Assembly: GCF_000317285.1 (NCBI RefSeq)
Contig: NZ_AJLN01000093.1
Span: 1-64,000, forward strand
Direction of reading: 5' to 3'
DNA: 64,000 bases
Source of the DNA: Chlorogloeopsis fritschii PCC 6912
GTDB lineage: Bacteria > Cyanobacteriota > Cyanobacteriia > Cyanobacteriales > Nostocaceae
How positions within the stretch are numbered: the first letter of the stretch is position 1; the number at the start of each line of letters is the position of its first letter. Made by a program: the position numbers and the translations under genes. Below the pieces are notes generated by a model that worked only from the letters and a program-made list of their open reading frames with translations, had not been told where the DNA came from and searched no databases. Below, piece after piece: positions 43,342-53,175 of this stretch.

Positions 43342-44223
43342 ATGGCTGTATCATCTTCATCACCATCTCGACAAATAACTCCAAGAAAAACTCCACCCTG
43401 GAAAACATTTTTGCAGCGACTGTTCGACATACCTTGGACGTGGCGAATTACCTTGGGATACTTAACAGTGATGTTAATTCTCCCGATCGCAGCTATGTTC
43501 TTGAAAGCTGCAACTAAACCTCCGGCGGAGTTTTGGCAGATTGCCACTAGTCCAGTTGCTCTTGCTACATATGATGTGACTTTTACTACATCATTTGCTG
43601 CGGCTTTACTCAACGGAGTCTTTGGCACTTTAATTGCTTGGGTATTAGTGCGTTACGACTTTCCCCTCAAAAGATTGTTTGATGCCACCGTAGATTTACC
43701 TTTTGCACTACCAACAGCTGTAGCAGGTTTAACACTCGCTACAGTTTACAGCGATAATGGTTGGATTGGTTCGCTGCTTGCACCATTTGGCATCAAGGTA
43801 TCTTTTACCCGTTTAGGGGTAGCAGTAGCAATGATTTTCATCTCATTGCCTTTTGTGGTGCGAACTGTACAACCCGTACTTCAAGAAATGGAAAAAGAAA
43901 TAGAAGAAGCTGCCTGGTCTTTGGGTGCGTCTCAATGGCAGACTTTTTGGAAAGTGATTTTACCGCCATTATTTCCTACAATTTTGACAGGTGTAGCCTT
44001 GGGATTCTCCCGCGCGGTTGGGGAGTATGGTTCGACGGTGATTATCGCTTCCAACACACCTTTTAAAGACTTGATCGCACCTGTACTGATTTTCCAGCGC
44101 TTAGAGCAGTATGACTATTCTGGAGCCACAGTAATTGGCATAGTACTACTGGCGATTTCTTTGGTGATGTTGTTAGGAATTAATTTCTTACAAAATTGGG
44201 CAAGAAGATATGACACTAAATGA
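43342..44223 (+). CDS. cysT: Sulfate ABC transporter permease CysT (CysU)
   Basis: A 293-residue inner-membrane permease with about six helices (for example [68 protein letters not shown]). It carries the ABC permease contact loop [41 protein letters not shown]. It forms a heterodimer with CysW. The last 14 bp overlap the start of cysW, so translation is coupled. The N-terminus is Ser/Pro-rich and cytoplasmic. Confidence 0.94.
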   Translation: MAVSSSSPSRQITPRKTPPWKTFLQRLFDIPWTWRITLGYLTVMLILPIAAMFLKAATKPPAEFWQIATSPVALATYDVTFTTSFAAALLNGVFGTLIAWVLVRYDFPLKRLFDATVDLPFALPTAVAGLTLATVYSDNGWIGSLLAPFGIKVSFTRLGVAVAMIFISLPFVVRTVQPVLQEMEKEIEEAAWSLGASQWQTFWKVILPPLFPTILTGVALGFSRAVGEYGSTVIIASNTPFKDLIAPVLIFQRLEQYDYSGATVIGIVLLAISLVMLLGINFLQNWARRYDTK

Positions 44224-45106
44224 CGAAGCCTCCTTTCCCCAACCTCAATTTCATACAACTACAGGCAAACCAAACAATCAAAAACCAGCCAAGGCAAAGA
44301 GTTTTATTCCTGTAATTTTAACTGGGGTAGCGCTGGCATATTTAGCATTAGTGCTATATATCCCTGCTCTCAACGTCTTTTTTCAAGCTTTTAAAAATGG
44401 AATTGGGCCATTTCTTTCTAACCTCACCGACTCAAATTTTTTGAGTGCAGCGAAACTAACGCTCTTGCTGGCTTTGATTGCTGTACCCTTGAATACAGTA
44501 TTTGGTTTGTGTGCAGCTTGGGCGATCGCTCGTCACAATTTTCCTGGGCGAACTTTGCTTTTAAGTATCATTGACTTACCTTTTTCTATTTCACCCGTCG
44601 TTGCTGGATTAATGCTTGTACTGCTTTACGGGCGAAATGGCTGGTTTGGGGAATGGCTGCAAGCGCATGATATCAAAATTATTTTTGCCTTTCCTGGGAT
44701 GGTTCTGGCTACAGCGTTTGTGAGTATGCCCTTTGTCGCCCGTGAAGTTATTCCGGTGTTAGAGGAGTTAGGAAACGATCAAGAAGAAGCAGCCGAAACT
44801 CTGGGTGCAAATGGTTGGCAGGTATTTTGGCGCGTCACCTTACCGAATATCCGTTGGGGTTTGCTCTATGGCTTACTTTTAACTAATGCCAGAGCAATGG
44901 GCGAATTTGGTGCGGTTTCGGTAGTCTCTGGAAACATAGCTGGTAAAACTCAGAGTTTACCTTTGTTTGTGGAGGATGCTTACAAACAATATGAAACGGA
45001 AGCAGCTTATTCAGCCGCCGTACTATTAGCGTTGCTAGCTGTAGTGACTTTGGTGTTGAAGGAGATTTTGGAACGGAAAACAGGCGCTAAATCAAAAGCA
45101 GAATAG
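44210..45106 (+). CDS. cysW: Sulfate ABC transporter permease CysW
   Basis: A 298-residue permease that pairs with CysT. Helices include [40 protein letters not shown] and [20 protein letters not shown]. The EAA loop reads [21 protein letters not shown], then [22 protein letters not shown]. It ends with a basic tail. The ATPase gene cysA, which usually follows, is absent; the next genes encode NIL-domain proteins. The ATPase must come from elsewhere in the genome if the transporter works. Confidence 0.94.
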   Translation: MTLNDEASFPQPQFHTTTGKPNNQKPAKAKSFIPVILTGVALAYLALVLYIPALNVFFQAFKNGIGPFLSNLTDSNFLSAAKLTLLLALIAVPLNTVFGLCAAWAIARHNFPGRTLLLSIIDLPFSISPVVAGLMLVLLYGRNGWFGEWLQAHDIKIIFAFPGMVLATAFVSMPFVAREVIPVLEELGNDQEEAAETLGANGWQVFWRVTLPNIRWGLLYGLLLTNARAMGEFGAVSVVSGNIAGKTQSLPLFVEDAYKQYETEAAYSAAVLLALLAVVTLVLKEILERKTGAKSKAE

Positions 45107-45129
45107 TAATTTAAGGAGTTGGTTCGGAT

Positions 45130-45396
45130 ATGGCTATTAATAATCAGCTCACTCATAAGCGAATTCGCATTAGAATTCCGAGAGACTATCATCAAGAACC
45201 TGTGATTTCTCGCCTAGTATCCGACTTTGGTTTGACTGTTAACATTGCAGCTGCCATTCTCGGTGCTAATGCTGTTGGTGATGGTTGGTTTGATCTGGAT
45301 TTACAAGGAACCAATCAACAAATTCAGAATGGGCTAACTTATCTTAAAGACTTGGAATTGGAAATTTGGGATGGAACCAACGTGGGTATTTGGTAA
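45130..45396 (+). CDS. NIL-domain protein, single domain
   Basis: An 88-residue stand-alone NIL domain (ferredoxin-like fold, ACT-related): RIRIRIPRDYHQEPVISRLV, VNIAAAILGANAVGDGWFDLDLQG and then NGLTYLKDLELEIW. NIL domains are best known as the C-terminal methionine-sensing part of the MetN ATPase. It begins 23 bp after cysW with an AAGGAG ribosome site, so it belongs to the sulfate operon. I infer that it senses a sulfur compound and regulates uptake. Confidence 0.88.
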   Translation: MAINNQLTHKRIRIRIPRDYHQEPVISRLVSDFGLTVNIAAAILGANAVGDGWFDLDLQGTNQQIQNGLTYLKDLELEIWDGTNVGIW

Positions 45397-45471
45397 AGCT
45401 GGTTATAAGTCATATTAAGTCCGTCTAATTAGTTATCATAAACACTCATGAAAACTCTCTGCGCCTCTGCG

Positions 45472-45528
45472 CGACGCCAGTTGCTACAACGCGCTTAACC
45501 CGCAAGGGCGCACTGGCTCCTCTGCGTG
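45472..45528. repeat. Mosaic repeat inserted in an interspersed repeat
   Basis: CGACGCCAGTTGCTACAACG, CGCTTAACCCGC and GCGCACTGGCTCC match blocks at 43150-43280. The flanks CTCTGCGCCTCTGCG and CTCTGCGTGAG belong to a different interspersed repeat also seen near 26131, so one repeat looks nested in another. Confidence 0.65.
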
Positions 45529-45588
45529 AGATGTAATCATAAGTGTTTTGTCGGACATGATATCAACTGTAATTATTCAGTCGATACT

Positions 45589-46191
45589 ATGACTAACTTT
45601 AAATCTGCGAAAATAGCTCCAATCCATATCCGCATTCGAGTGCCCCAGCACTACTACAGACAACCAGTAATTTCTCGATTGATATCTCGCTACAACTTAA
45701 CAGTCAATATCAAAGCAGCATCTCTGGCAGCAGGTGAAAAACATTGTGGCTGGTTTGACTTAGAACTCCAAGGTAAGCCAGAACAAGTAGTAAATAGCCT
45801 TTCTTACCTGCAAGGATTAGGTGTGGATTTGATGCAAGTAGCGATCGCGGGTAGCATACAGCCAAATCAAGACTCATACTCTTTCCCAATTTCAGACAGC
45901 AATCTCGCCACGGGTGAACCTACAGCAATCACAAGCGAATGGGGAACCCAAATCTACCCCCAAATTTCCAACAATCAAACCAATCGACTGCGTTTGCAAC
46001 TGTGCATCTCGAAAAACCACTACCACAAACCTGTAATTTCTGAGTTAGTTTCTAGCTATGGAGTCACAGTAAATATTACGGGTGCGCTATTAAAACCAGA
46101 TGTTCAAGATGATGGTTGGTTTGATATAGAACTGTGGGGTAGATCGGAGCAACTTTTTTCTAGCTGGAGTTACCTACAAAATTTTTTATAA
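45589..46191 (+). CDS. NIL-domain protein, two tandem domains
   Basis: A 200-residue protein with two NIL domains joined by a hydrophilic linker. The first has IHIRIRVPQHYYRQPVISRLI, VNIKAASLAAGEKHCGWFDLELQGK, SYLQGLGVDL. The second has LRLQLCISKNHYHKPVISELV, VNITGALLKPDVQDDGWFDIELWG, SYLQNF. The start is the ATG at 45589, just before the first domain. It is the third gene after cysTW; a mosaic repeat separates it from the previous NIL gene. Domain duplication suggests a pseudodimer that binds a ligand by itself. The ligand is unknown. Confidence 0.85.
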   Translation: MTNFKSAKIAPIHIRIRVPQHYYRQPVISRLISRYNLTVNIKAASLAAGEKHCGWFDLELQGKPEQVVNSLSYLQGLGVDLMQVAIAGSIQPNQDSYSFPISDSNLATGEPTAITSEWGTQIYPQISNNQTNRLRLQLCISKNHYHKPVISELVSSYGVTVNITGALLKPDVQDDGWFDIELWGRSEQLFSSWSYLQNFL

Positions 46192-46199
46192 ATAGCCCG

Positions 46200-46266
46200 G
46201 AGGCAAAGCCTCGAAATCCTCGTTACCAGGTTCAACCTGGTAACGAGAACTAGAGCCTCTGGCTCT
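46200..46266. repeat. Three-hairpin array
   Basis: Directly after the two-NIL gene lie three palindromes. GAGGC-AAA-GCCTC is at 46200-46212. A perfect 14-bp stem CTCGTTACCAGGTT around a single C is at 46219-46247. AGAGCC-TCT-GGCTCT is at 46252-46266. The layout matches the array at 31784. It might attenuate transcription into the last NIL gene. Confidence 0.85.
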
Positions 46267-46332
46267 CTTATTTTACAAATTTATTTTTGAAATAACAGCA
46301 TTAAATATTAGTAAACTCACACAAAAACTAGA

Positions 46333-46629
46333 ATGTCTTTATTACCATCCACCGCAGAAATAAACAATAAAACTCAAATTCGTCTGCGCTTGAACATTCC
46401 AACAACCTACCAGCACCAACCTGTGATTTCTCAACTCATTTCCAGACATAATTTGGTTGTCAATATTACAGGGGCAAATTTGGGGAAAAATACAGGCGGC
46501 GAGGGATGTTTTGACATTGAACTCAAGGGAGAATTATCACAAATTTCTCTTGCTCTAATTTACTTAGAATCTCTCAATATCAAAATTATAGGAAAACCAA
46601 ATACCGATGGAGATAGCTGGTATTGTTAG
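46333..46629 (+). CDS. NIL-domain protein, single domain
   Basis: A 98-residue protein with one NIL domain: IRLRLNIPTTYQHQPVISQLI, VVNITGANLGKNTGGEGCFDIELKG, then LIYLESLNIKII. The usual GW(F)D(I/L) strand is GCFDI here, so a cysteine replaces Trp. A short N-terminal tail (SLLPSTAEINNK) precedes the fold. It is the last of four NIL domains in the sulfate locus and is separated from the others by a hairpin array and 140 bp, so it may have its own promoter. Confidence 0.86.
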   Translation: MSLLPSTAEINNKTQIRLRLNIPTTYQHQPVISQLISRHNLVVNITGANLGKNTGGEGCFDIELKGELSQISLALIYLESLNIKIIGKPNTDGDSWYC

Positions 46630-46694
46630 TAGTTATTAGTTAGTGGTTGTCTCTAAATAAATGTGAGTAGAAAAAAATCAGGCGATAACCTCAT

Positions 46695-49600
46695 CTACAA
46701 ACAGCCTCTTACAAAGCTTTGAATGTGTTTAAAAACTTCTTCTATCTCTGCGATTAATTCACTAGTGCCTCTACGCTCTTGCTTGTAAGCTAATTGTTCT
46801 AACTTATCAGCAGCTAGAGATATCGTTGTAGCTCCTATATTAGCACTAGCACCTTTAATATGATGAGCTTCTTGAATCAATTGCTGAAACTTACTAGCAG
46901 CGATCGCCACTTTAATTAACTCTAAACGAGGTTCAATATCTTCAACCAATAATTGTAATAATTCCATTTCAAAATCAGCATCATTTTCTGAAATTTGATG
47001 CAAGTGTTTCCAATCAATTGGGAGATTTTCTATTGTAGAAACTGTATTTCCTAAAGTAATTACCTCTCGTTGTGCTTGTAAAAACTGGCTCCAATGTTCT
47101 AATACTGTCACTAAATTTTCTTTCATAACAGGCTTACTTAAATAGTCGTTCATTCCTGCATCTAAACACATTTGTCTATCTTCTTTCATTGCATTAGCAG
47201 TCATTGCAATCACGACAGGACGACGATGATTAGCAAAGAAGTTCTCTTGCCGACGATGAATTTCTTTTGTAGTTTCCAAACCATCGAGAACTGGCATTTG
47301 ACAATCCATCAAAATTAAATCGTAAGGAATTATTTCTAATAGTTGCAAAACTTCTTGCCCATTAGCAGCGACATCAGCATGGTAACCAAGACTTTGAAGT
47401 TGCTTCAAGGCTACTTTTTGATTAACTAAATTATCTTCAGCTAGTAATATTCTTAATTTATGAGAGCCAGTTACAAGCCGATCGGGTTTTGTGTCTACAT
47501 TTTTCATTTCTAAATCCTGACTCATAACTTTTAACTCCTCTTGTAGCAGTTCATCTTTAGTTCCTAAAACATTCATAATGGTATCGAGGAGTCGAGATGC
47601 CTTAACAGGTTTAACTAAATAAGCAGCAAATCCTATTTTCAACGCTTGATGTACTTCTTCTCGTTGATTAGTAGAAGTGAGCATAATTAAAGGTGTTTGG
47701 GCAATAGCAAAATTAGCCTTAATTTGTTCTCCCAATTCCAAACCATCTGTTTGGGGCATCTGCATATCAATTAAGACGACATCATAAGGCTTGTTTTGCT
47801 GACAAGCTGCCATCATAATGCTCAAGGCAGTTTCAGCACTATGAGCTTGATCTATCTGCATTCCCCAACGGATAGCTTGATGGTAAATAATCTTGCCATT
47901 AGTCGCATTGTCATCAACCACCAAAAGGCGGCGATCGCTCAGTATTCCACACTCATCTATCCTAGTAAAAAACTGGAGTTGCTTGGCAAAAGGAATCTCA
48001 AACCAAAACTTAGAGCCTTCGCCTAACTGACTCTCTACCCCAACTTCTCCCCCCATCAAAGTTACTAATTGTTTGCAGATAGCTAATCCTAAACCAGTGC
48101 CACCATACTTACGAGTAGTAGAAGCATCCACCTGGGTAAATGGAGTAAACAGTTTACGTTGATCTTCGGTGATGATACCAAGTCCAGTATCTGTAACAGT
48201 AAAGTAAATATTGGCTGTAGTGGCAGTTTGCGATCGCAATTCTACTTGCACTACTACCTCTCCTGTACTGGTGAATTTAATAGCATTACCAATTAAATTC
48301 ATTAAAATTTGTCGCAGGCGGCTAGCATCTCCTTGCAGGTGGGTGGGGACATTAGGATAAACCAAAGCTGCAATTTCTAAGCCTTTTTTATGAGCTTGGG
48401 GAGCTAATAAATCTAATACCTCTTCTACACAGATAGATAAATCAAAATTGAGAGTTTCTAAAGCCATTTCCCCAGATTCAAGTTTAGATAAATCCAAAAT
48501 TTCGTTAATCAGACTTAAAAGAGCATCACCGCTAATGCGAATTGTCTTCATAAAGTCCCGCTGTTCCTCATTGAGGGGAGTTTCTAACATCAAGCCAGTC
48601 ATCCCTAAGACAGCATTCATGGGAGTACGAATTTCATGACTCATATTAGCTAAAAAAGCACTTTTGGCTTGAGACGCTAACTCTGCTTGACGGCGGGCAA
48701 GTTCTAGTTCTTGTCGTTGCAAAATTTCTGCTTCTAGCAATTTGGCTTGAGCTAAAGCAATACCTATTTGATTTGCTAACGCTCGAAAAAGTTCTATTTC
48801 CCAGTTAATCCACTGGCGTGGTTGGTTGCATTGATGAGCAATTAACAATCCCCAGAGTTCATCTTTAAGAATCAGGGGAACAACAAGATTAGCTTTGACA
48901 GCAAATTTTTGTAGTAATTCGACATGACAAGCTTGTATATTAGCCTGCTCAATGTTTGCGATCGTACTAACTTGCCCCTCGCGGTATTTCTGAAGATAAC
49001 TCTGTGCAAAACAAGGGTCAATAATTTTTTCTCCCTTAATCTTGGGAAAGCCAGGAATTAGGGCTTCTTGAACAGCAGTTACAGAACCATCTAATTCTAG
49101 GCGTAAAATTAATACCCGATCTGCTTGAAGTAGCTTTTGTACCTCTTTAACACTAGTTTCGAGAATTTCTTCGATTTGTAAAGACTCACGAATTTTTAGT
49201 GTTACATCAGCTAATAATTGCGATCGCCAGTTTTGGCGTTGCAGTTCTTCTTCTGATTGCTTACGTTGAATAAACTGCCCCACTTGTTGGCCTATGGAAT
49301 TCATGATTTTTGCCAAATCTTGGTCGTATTGCTGGATTTTTTGGCTAAAACAAGTAATCACACCCAGAATTTTCTGCCCGTTACGAAGCGGAAAACCAAA
49401 AGCGCCATGCAGCCCAACTTCTGCCGCAACCCTGCTGCGCAAAAAGCTGACATCGTTAGCAACATCAACCAGCCAAATAGGTTCATTACTGCTCCAAACT
49501 CTACCAGGCAATCCCATCTCTGGCGCAAATGTTATTTTCTGACTCAATGTTTTGAACTCTTCTACATCCAAACATGGTTGATGCCACAGTTGAGAAAAAC

Positions 49601-51320
49601 TTAGTATATCTGTCTGCTGATTTACCAGCCACATTTCACTAACATCCCATCCCAAGCTCTCACAAATTGCTTGCAGAATTTGGGGAGTAGCTTCGGCGAC
49701 TGTAGTAGACTCTGCTAAAATGCGGGTGATTACGTATTGCGCAGTTAAATGTTGTTCTGCACGCTTGCGCTCTGTAATATCAATGCCTGTACCAATAATA
49801 TATTCTACTGAACCTTCGTAGTCTTGAAGAACCGTATTTGACCAGGAAATTAACCGCAGACTACTATCTTTAGTTCTCCAATAGTTTTCATAGTTGTGAG
49901 AGTTTAAAGTAATGTTACCTGCTCTTAACTGCTCAAAAACTGCTTTGACTGGCTCCACTTCTTCAGGAACTAAAAACAAATTCCAAAAATATCTATCCCT
50001 GACTTCATCGAATGAGTAACCAGTAATTTGCTCACAAGCTTGATTAAAGCGAACAATTTGTCCTTGTGGATTCAGAACTATTACTAAAGCGCTAACGGTA
50101 TCTAGCACTGCTGAGATAAAATTACGCTCCTCATGAAGTGTATCTTCTACAGTCTTTCGCTGAGTGAATTCACGATAAATTAAATAGTAAATTACAGCTA
50201 GAATGATGAAACTTGAGCAGATAGCGATCGCTACGATCAAAATAGTATTATTTGCATTAGCTTTGACAATCTGTAATTGCTGTTGCAGTCGCTCTCTTTG
50301 CTTTTGTTCCACATCATAAATTACCTTGCGGATATCATCCATAAGGTTCTTTCCCCGATTTGTCAGGATTACTTGCAATGCTGCATCAAATCCTTTGTGC
50401 TGACGTAACTCAATAGTTTCCTTGAGTTCACTAAGTTTAGCAGCTAATAGAGGTTTGAGTACATCTATATGTTGTTGTTGAGATTTATCAGCTGTTAAAT
50501 TTCTCAGATTTTTAAGGTCTTGCTCCACTTCTGCAAGTGCTGCCTGATACGGTTTAAGATAAAGTTCTTGTCCAGTCAAAATGTAACCACGTTGTCCAGT
50601 TTCAGCATCTTTTATATGTGATAACAGTGCTTCTAAAGAATTGATTGTCTCTTGAGTTTTTTTAACTTGATTACTGCTATTAATTAAAACTATTGTACTG
50701 TGATAAGAAACTAAGCCAATTATTAACAAAATTAACGATGCTAATCCAAAGCCACCAGCAACCCTTTTAAAAAAATGCTTGCGTATCTTTTCTACCTGTT
50801 TGCGTCGATTAGTTACGAGTACCAAATTTGCTAAATTGCGCCGCAATTCCATTTGTTTAATAACTTGGCGACCTAGAATTTTTAAGGCATCAACCTGCTC
50901 AGAAGTCAGGTTTCTAGGTACGTAGTCAATAACGCAAAGTGTTCCTAAAGCATAGCCTTCAGGGTTAGTTAGGGGTACACCAGCATAAAAGCAAATATTA
51001 GGATCGGAGGTAACTAATGGATTTGTCGCAAACCTTTCGTCAGCTGTAGCATCAGGTACAGTAAAAACGTCAGATTGGAGAATAGCATGGGCGCAAAACG
51101 CCACGTCTCTGGGTGTTTCTAGCGCATCCAGCCCGACTTTTGACTTGAACCATTGACGATTTTGATCAACTAAACTGACTAAAGCAATAGGAGTTCCACA
51201 AATATACGATGCTAAACGTGTGAGATCATCAAATGCTGCTTCAGATGGAGTATCTAGGACTTTATACTCTAAAAGTGCCTCAATTCTCTGTGCTTCATTA
51301 TTAGGTAATGGTACTGTCAT
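46695..51320 (-). CDS. Hybrid sensor kinase with DXCF-type cyanobacteriochrome GAF domain
   Basis: A 1541-residue hybrid histidine kinase. Domains in order: GAF (about 20-165), membrane helix (188-210), CHASE3 (215-355), helix (358-380), PAS (395-515), GAF (530-680), cyanobacteriochrome GAF (705-860), HisKA with His895 in SHEIRTPMN, HATPase, REC, REC, Hpt (AHHIKGASANIGA near the end). The third GAF holds both bilin cysteines: DPCF with Cys770 and QACHVELL with Cys798-His799, exactly 28 residues apart, and LWGLLIAHQCNQPRQW. That is the DXCF class, which senses blue/green or similar light pairs. Membrane-bound, it should relay phosphate through REC1, Hpt and REC2. The adjacent RsbW/REC-PP2C/STAS genes suggest the output. 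Confidence 0.9.
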   Translation of the reverse strand: MTVPLPNNEAQRIEALLEYKVLDTPSEAAFDDLTRLASYICGTPIALVSLVDQNRQWFKSKVGLDALETPRDVAFCAHAILQSDVFTVPDATADERFATNPLVTSDPNICFYAGVPLTNPEGYALGTLCVIDYVPRNLTSEQVDALKILGRQVIKQMELRRNLANLVLVTNRRKQVEKIRKHFFKRVAGGFGLASLILLIIGLVSYHSTIVLINSSNQVKKTQETINSLEALLSHIKDAETGQRGYILTGQELYLKPYQAALAEVEQDLKNLRNLTADKSQQQHIDVLKPLLAAKLSELKETIELRQHKGFDAALQVILTNRGKNLMDDIRKVIYDVEQKQRERLQQQLQIVKANANNTILIVAIAICSSFIILAVIYYLIYREFTQRKTVEDTLHEERNFISAVLDTVSALVIVLNPQGQIVRFNQACEQITGYSFDEVRDRYFWNLFLVPEEVEPVKAVFEQLRAGNITLNSHNYENYWRTKDSSLRLISWSNTVLQDYEGSVEYIIGTGIDITERKRAEQHLTAQYVITRILAESTTVAEATPQILQAICESLGWDVSEMWLVNQQTDILSFSQLWHQPCLDVEEFKTLSQKITFAPEMGLPGRVWSSNEPIWLVDVANDVSFLRSRVAAEVGLHGAFGFPLRNGQKILGVITCFSQKIQQYDQDLAKIMNSIGQQVGQFIQRKQSEEELQRQNWRSQLLADVTLKIRESLQIEEILETSVKEVQKLLQADRVLILRLELDGSVTAVQEALIPGFPKIKGEKIIDPCFAQSYLQKYREGQVSTIANIEQANIQACHVELLQKFAVKANLVVPLILKDELWGLLIAHQCNQPRQWINWEIELFRALANQIGIALAQAKLLEAEILQRQELELARRQAELASQAKSAFLANMSHEIRTPMNAVLGMTGLMLETPLNEEQRDFMKTIRISGDALLSLINEILDLSKLESGEMALETLNFDLSICVEEVLDLLAPQAHKKGLEIAALVYPNVPTHLQGDASRLRQILMNLIGNAIKFTSTGEVVVQVELRSQTATTANIYFTVTDTGLGIITEDQRKLFTPFTQVDASTTRKYGGTGLGLAICKQLVTLMGGEVGVESQLGEGSKFWFEIPFAKQLQFFTRIDECGILSDRRLLVVDDNATNGKIIYHQAIRWGMQIDQAHSAETALSIMMAACQQNKPYDVVLIDMQMPQTDGLELGEQIKANFAIAQTPLIMLTSTNQREEVHQALKIGFAAYLVKPVKASRLLDTIMNVLGTKDELLQEELKVMSQDLEMKNVDTKPDRLVTGSHKLRILLAEDNLVNQKVALKQLQSLGYHADVAANGQEVLQLLEIIPYDLILMDCQMPVLDGLETTKEIHRRQENFFANHRRPVVIAMTANAMKEDRQMCLDAGMNDYLSKPVMKENLVTVLEHWSQFLQAQREVITLGNTVSTIENLPIDWKHLHQISENDADFEMELLQLLVEDIEPRLELIKVAIAASKFQQLIQEAHHIKGASANIGATTISLAADKLEQLAYKQERRGTSELIAEIEEVFKHIQSFVRGCL

Positions 51321-51419
51321 CTTTAAGCTTTATCTATCAAAAAAGTAATTTTAATTAGCCCGTAAACACATTTACGGGTATATTTTTATATTTTTAAATT
51401 TTTACTTTTTAACTTAATC

Positions 51420-51836
51420 TTAATAAGTTTTACTCATAAATAAACAGTAGCAATTTTCTGATACCTGCTCATAACTTAATTTGTCAGCTAATATTGACAT
51501 GATTTTTAAACCACGTCCACGCTCCTGATGATTCTCCTCAAATTCAGCTATTTCTTGCAATTTTTGTTCTATATTGAAAGGTTCACCTTGAGAAAATATA
51601 CGTATTTCTATAAATTTGTCAGAACGAAAAGCTTCTATATTAATAGGGGTTTCTTCTGATAAAGTTTTGTGGGCGTGTTCCACAATATTAGTAAAACCTT
51701 CAATGAGTATAGTTTGACATTTCCACCAAATTTCTTGTCTAGCTATGGGTGGCTGATTGATTTGCTCAAACCAAGATAGAACATCAGGCAAATTTGTAAT
51801 GTCTGTAGTGATTTTCAAAGAAATTTGCTTATCCAT
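51420..51836 (-). CDS. RsbW-like anti-sigma factor / serine kinase ATPase
   Basis: A 138-residue GHKL ATPase of the anti-sigma-factor type: MDKQISLKITTDITNLPDVL, then ILIEGFTNIVEHAH (N-box), IEIRIFSQGEPF (G1-like) and ERGRGLKIMSILADKLSYE (G2). Such proteins bind either a sigma factor or a STAS antagonist and phosphorylate the STAS Ser. The start is ATG 51836, directly preceding the fold; an upstream ATG adds 13 residues. It is convergent with nothing and lies between the hybrid kinase and the REC-PP2C gene, whose products complete a partner-switch set. Confidence 0.86.
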   Translation of the reverse strand: MDKQISLKITTDITNLPDVLSWFEQINQPPIARQEIWWKCQTILIEGFTNIVEHAHKTLSEETPINIEAFRSDKFIEIRIFSQGEPFNIEQKLQEIAEFEENHQERGRGLKIMSILADKLSYEQVSENCYCLFMSKTY

Positions 51837-51979
51837 TTGCTTAAAAATCAAAAATTTAGTTTTATTATATTTCAAAATTATCTATTTAATTTACGTATTT
51901 TTACTATACATTTGCCAGTAAATTATATGTAATTTGAAATTAATAGATTATTGAATTATCAGTCTTTAATACTTCTTGT

Positions 51980-53170
51980 ATGGTAAAAATTTTAGTTATT
52001 GATGATGACCCAATTGTACGAGCAGCATTACATAGAACACTTCAAAAACAGGGTTATGAAACTGCTGTTGCTAGTAATGGAGAGGAAGGAATTGCAAAAG
52101 CACGATCACTACGTCCAGCTTTAATTATCTGTGATTGGATTATGTCACAATTGGATGGATTAGAAGTATGTCGCCAAATTAAGGCAGATCCAGAGCTAGC
52201 TACTACTTTTTTTATTCTGCTGACTGCTAAAGGTGCGGCTCCAGGTGAAGAGGAAGACAGAGTGAAAGGGCTGGATGCAGGAGCAGATGAGTTTGTTTCT
52301 AAGCCAATAGAAATGGGTGAATTAAAAGCACGAGTAAGAGCAGGATTAAGGTTATATCAACTAAATCAAGATTTACAAAGCCAAAAACAAGCTTTAGAAA
52401 TACTCAACCAGAACTTGCAAACCCAAAAGCAAATTTTAGAAGCAGAATTGGCTGAGGCGGCTGATTATGTGCGATCGCTTCTACCTTCACCACTTACAGG
52501 AACAGTAACTACAGAAGCACTGTTTGTTCCCTCAGCACAGTTAGGGGGTGATTGCTTCGATTACTACTGGCTTGATGACGAGCATTTAGCAATTTATTTG
52601 TTAGATGTATCAGGGCATGGGGTGGGTGCTGCCTTATTATCTGTATCTGTATTGAATATTTTGCGATCGCAATCCCTAACCAACACTAACTTTTACCAAC
52701 CTAGTGAAGTTCTCAAAGCACTTAATCATGCCTTTCAAATGAAAAACCACGGTGATAAATACTTTACAATCTGGTATGGAGTTTATCACCGCCTCAAACG
52801 TAAACTTGTTTACGCTAGTGCCGGACATCCTCCAGCTTTACTTCTATCTAGTAAATCTACAACCAACTTTCAAGTTAAACAACTAAGCTCTTTAGATTTG
52901 CCAATAGGCTTTTTACCTGACATTCACTTTGAGGATGCTGTATTTGATATTGAAAAAGATAGCACTCTCTACATCTTTAGCGATGGAGCTTACGAAATTA
53001 ATCAGCCAGATGGTAAAATTTGGGGAGTTGATGCTTTGATTAATTTACTAATCAAATATACCAATGTCAATAACTGCCATCTCAAACAAGTTTTAGAACA
53101 TATTATGGTATTAAGCCAACAACACAATCTAAAAGATGATTTTTCTTTGCTAAAATTTTCCTTTAATTAA
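51980..53170 (+). CDS. Response regulator with PP2C (RsbU/SpoIIE) phosphatase output
   Basis: A 396-residue cytoplasmic protein. Residues 1-120 are a REC domain (VIDDDPIVRAAL, phospho-acceptor Asp in LIICDWIMSQLDG, conserved Lys in EFVSKPIEMGE). Residues 125-160 are a Gln/Leu-rich coiled coil. Residues 165-395 are a SpoIIE-type PP2C phosphatase: GGDCFDYYWLDDEHLAIYLL-DVSGHGVGAA with the metal-binding Asp residues, TIWYGVYHRLKRKLVYASAGHPP and LYIFSDGAYE, then KDDFSLL. REC phosphorylation should control dephosphorylation of the STAS partner encoded 5 bp downstream on the other strand. The kinase could be the neighbouring hybrid sensor. Confidence 0.93.
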   Translation: MVKILVIDDDPIVRAALHRTLQKQGYETAVASNGEEGIAKARSLRPALIICDWIMSQLDGLEVCRQIKADPELATTFFILLTAKGAAPGEEEDRVKGLDAGADEFVSKPIEMGELKARVRAGLRLYQLNQDLQSQKQALEILNQNLQTQKQILEAELAEAADYVRSLLPSPLTGTVTTEALFVPSAQLGGDCFDYYWLDDEHLAIYLLDVSGHGVGAALLSVSVLNILRSQSLTNTNFYQPSEVLKALNHAFQMKNHGDKYFTIWYGVYHRLKRKLVYASAGHPPALLLSSKSTTNFQVKQLSSLDLPIGFLPDIHFEDAVFDIEKDSTLYIFSDGAYEINQPDGKIWGVDALINLLIKYTNVNNCHLKQVLEHIMVLSQQHNLKDDFSLLKFSFN

Positions 53171-53175
53171 TCAAG

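Noticed and set aside
45107-46700. cysA ATPase gene completing the sulfate transporter
   Set aside because: No Walker A or ABC signature occurs downstream of cysW; only NIL-domain proteins are encoded.
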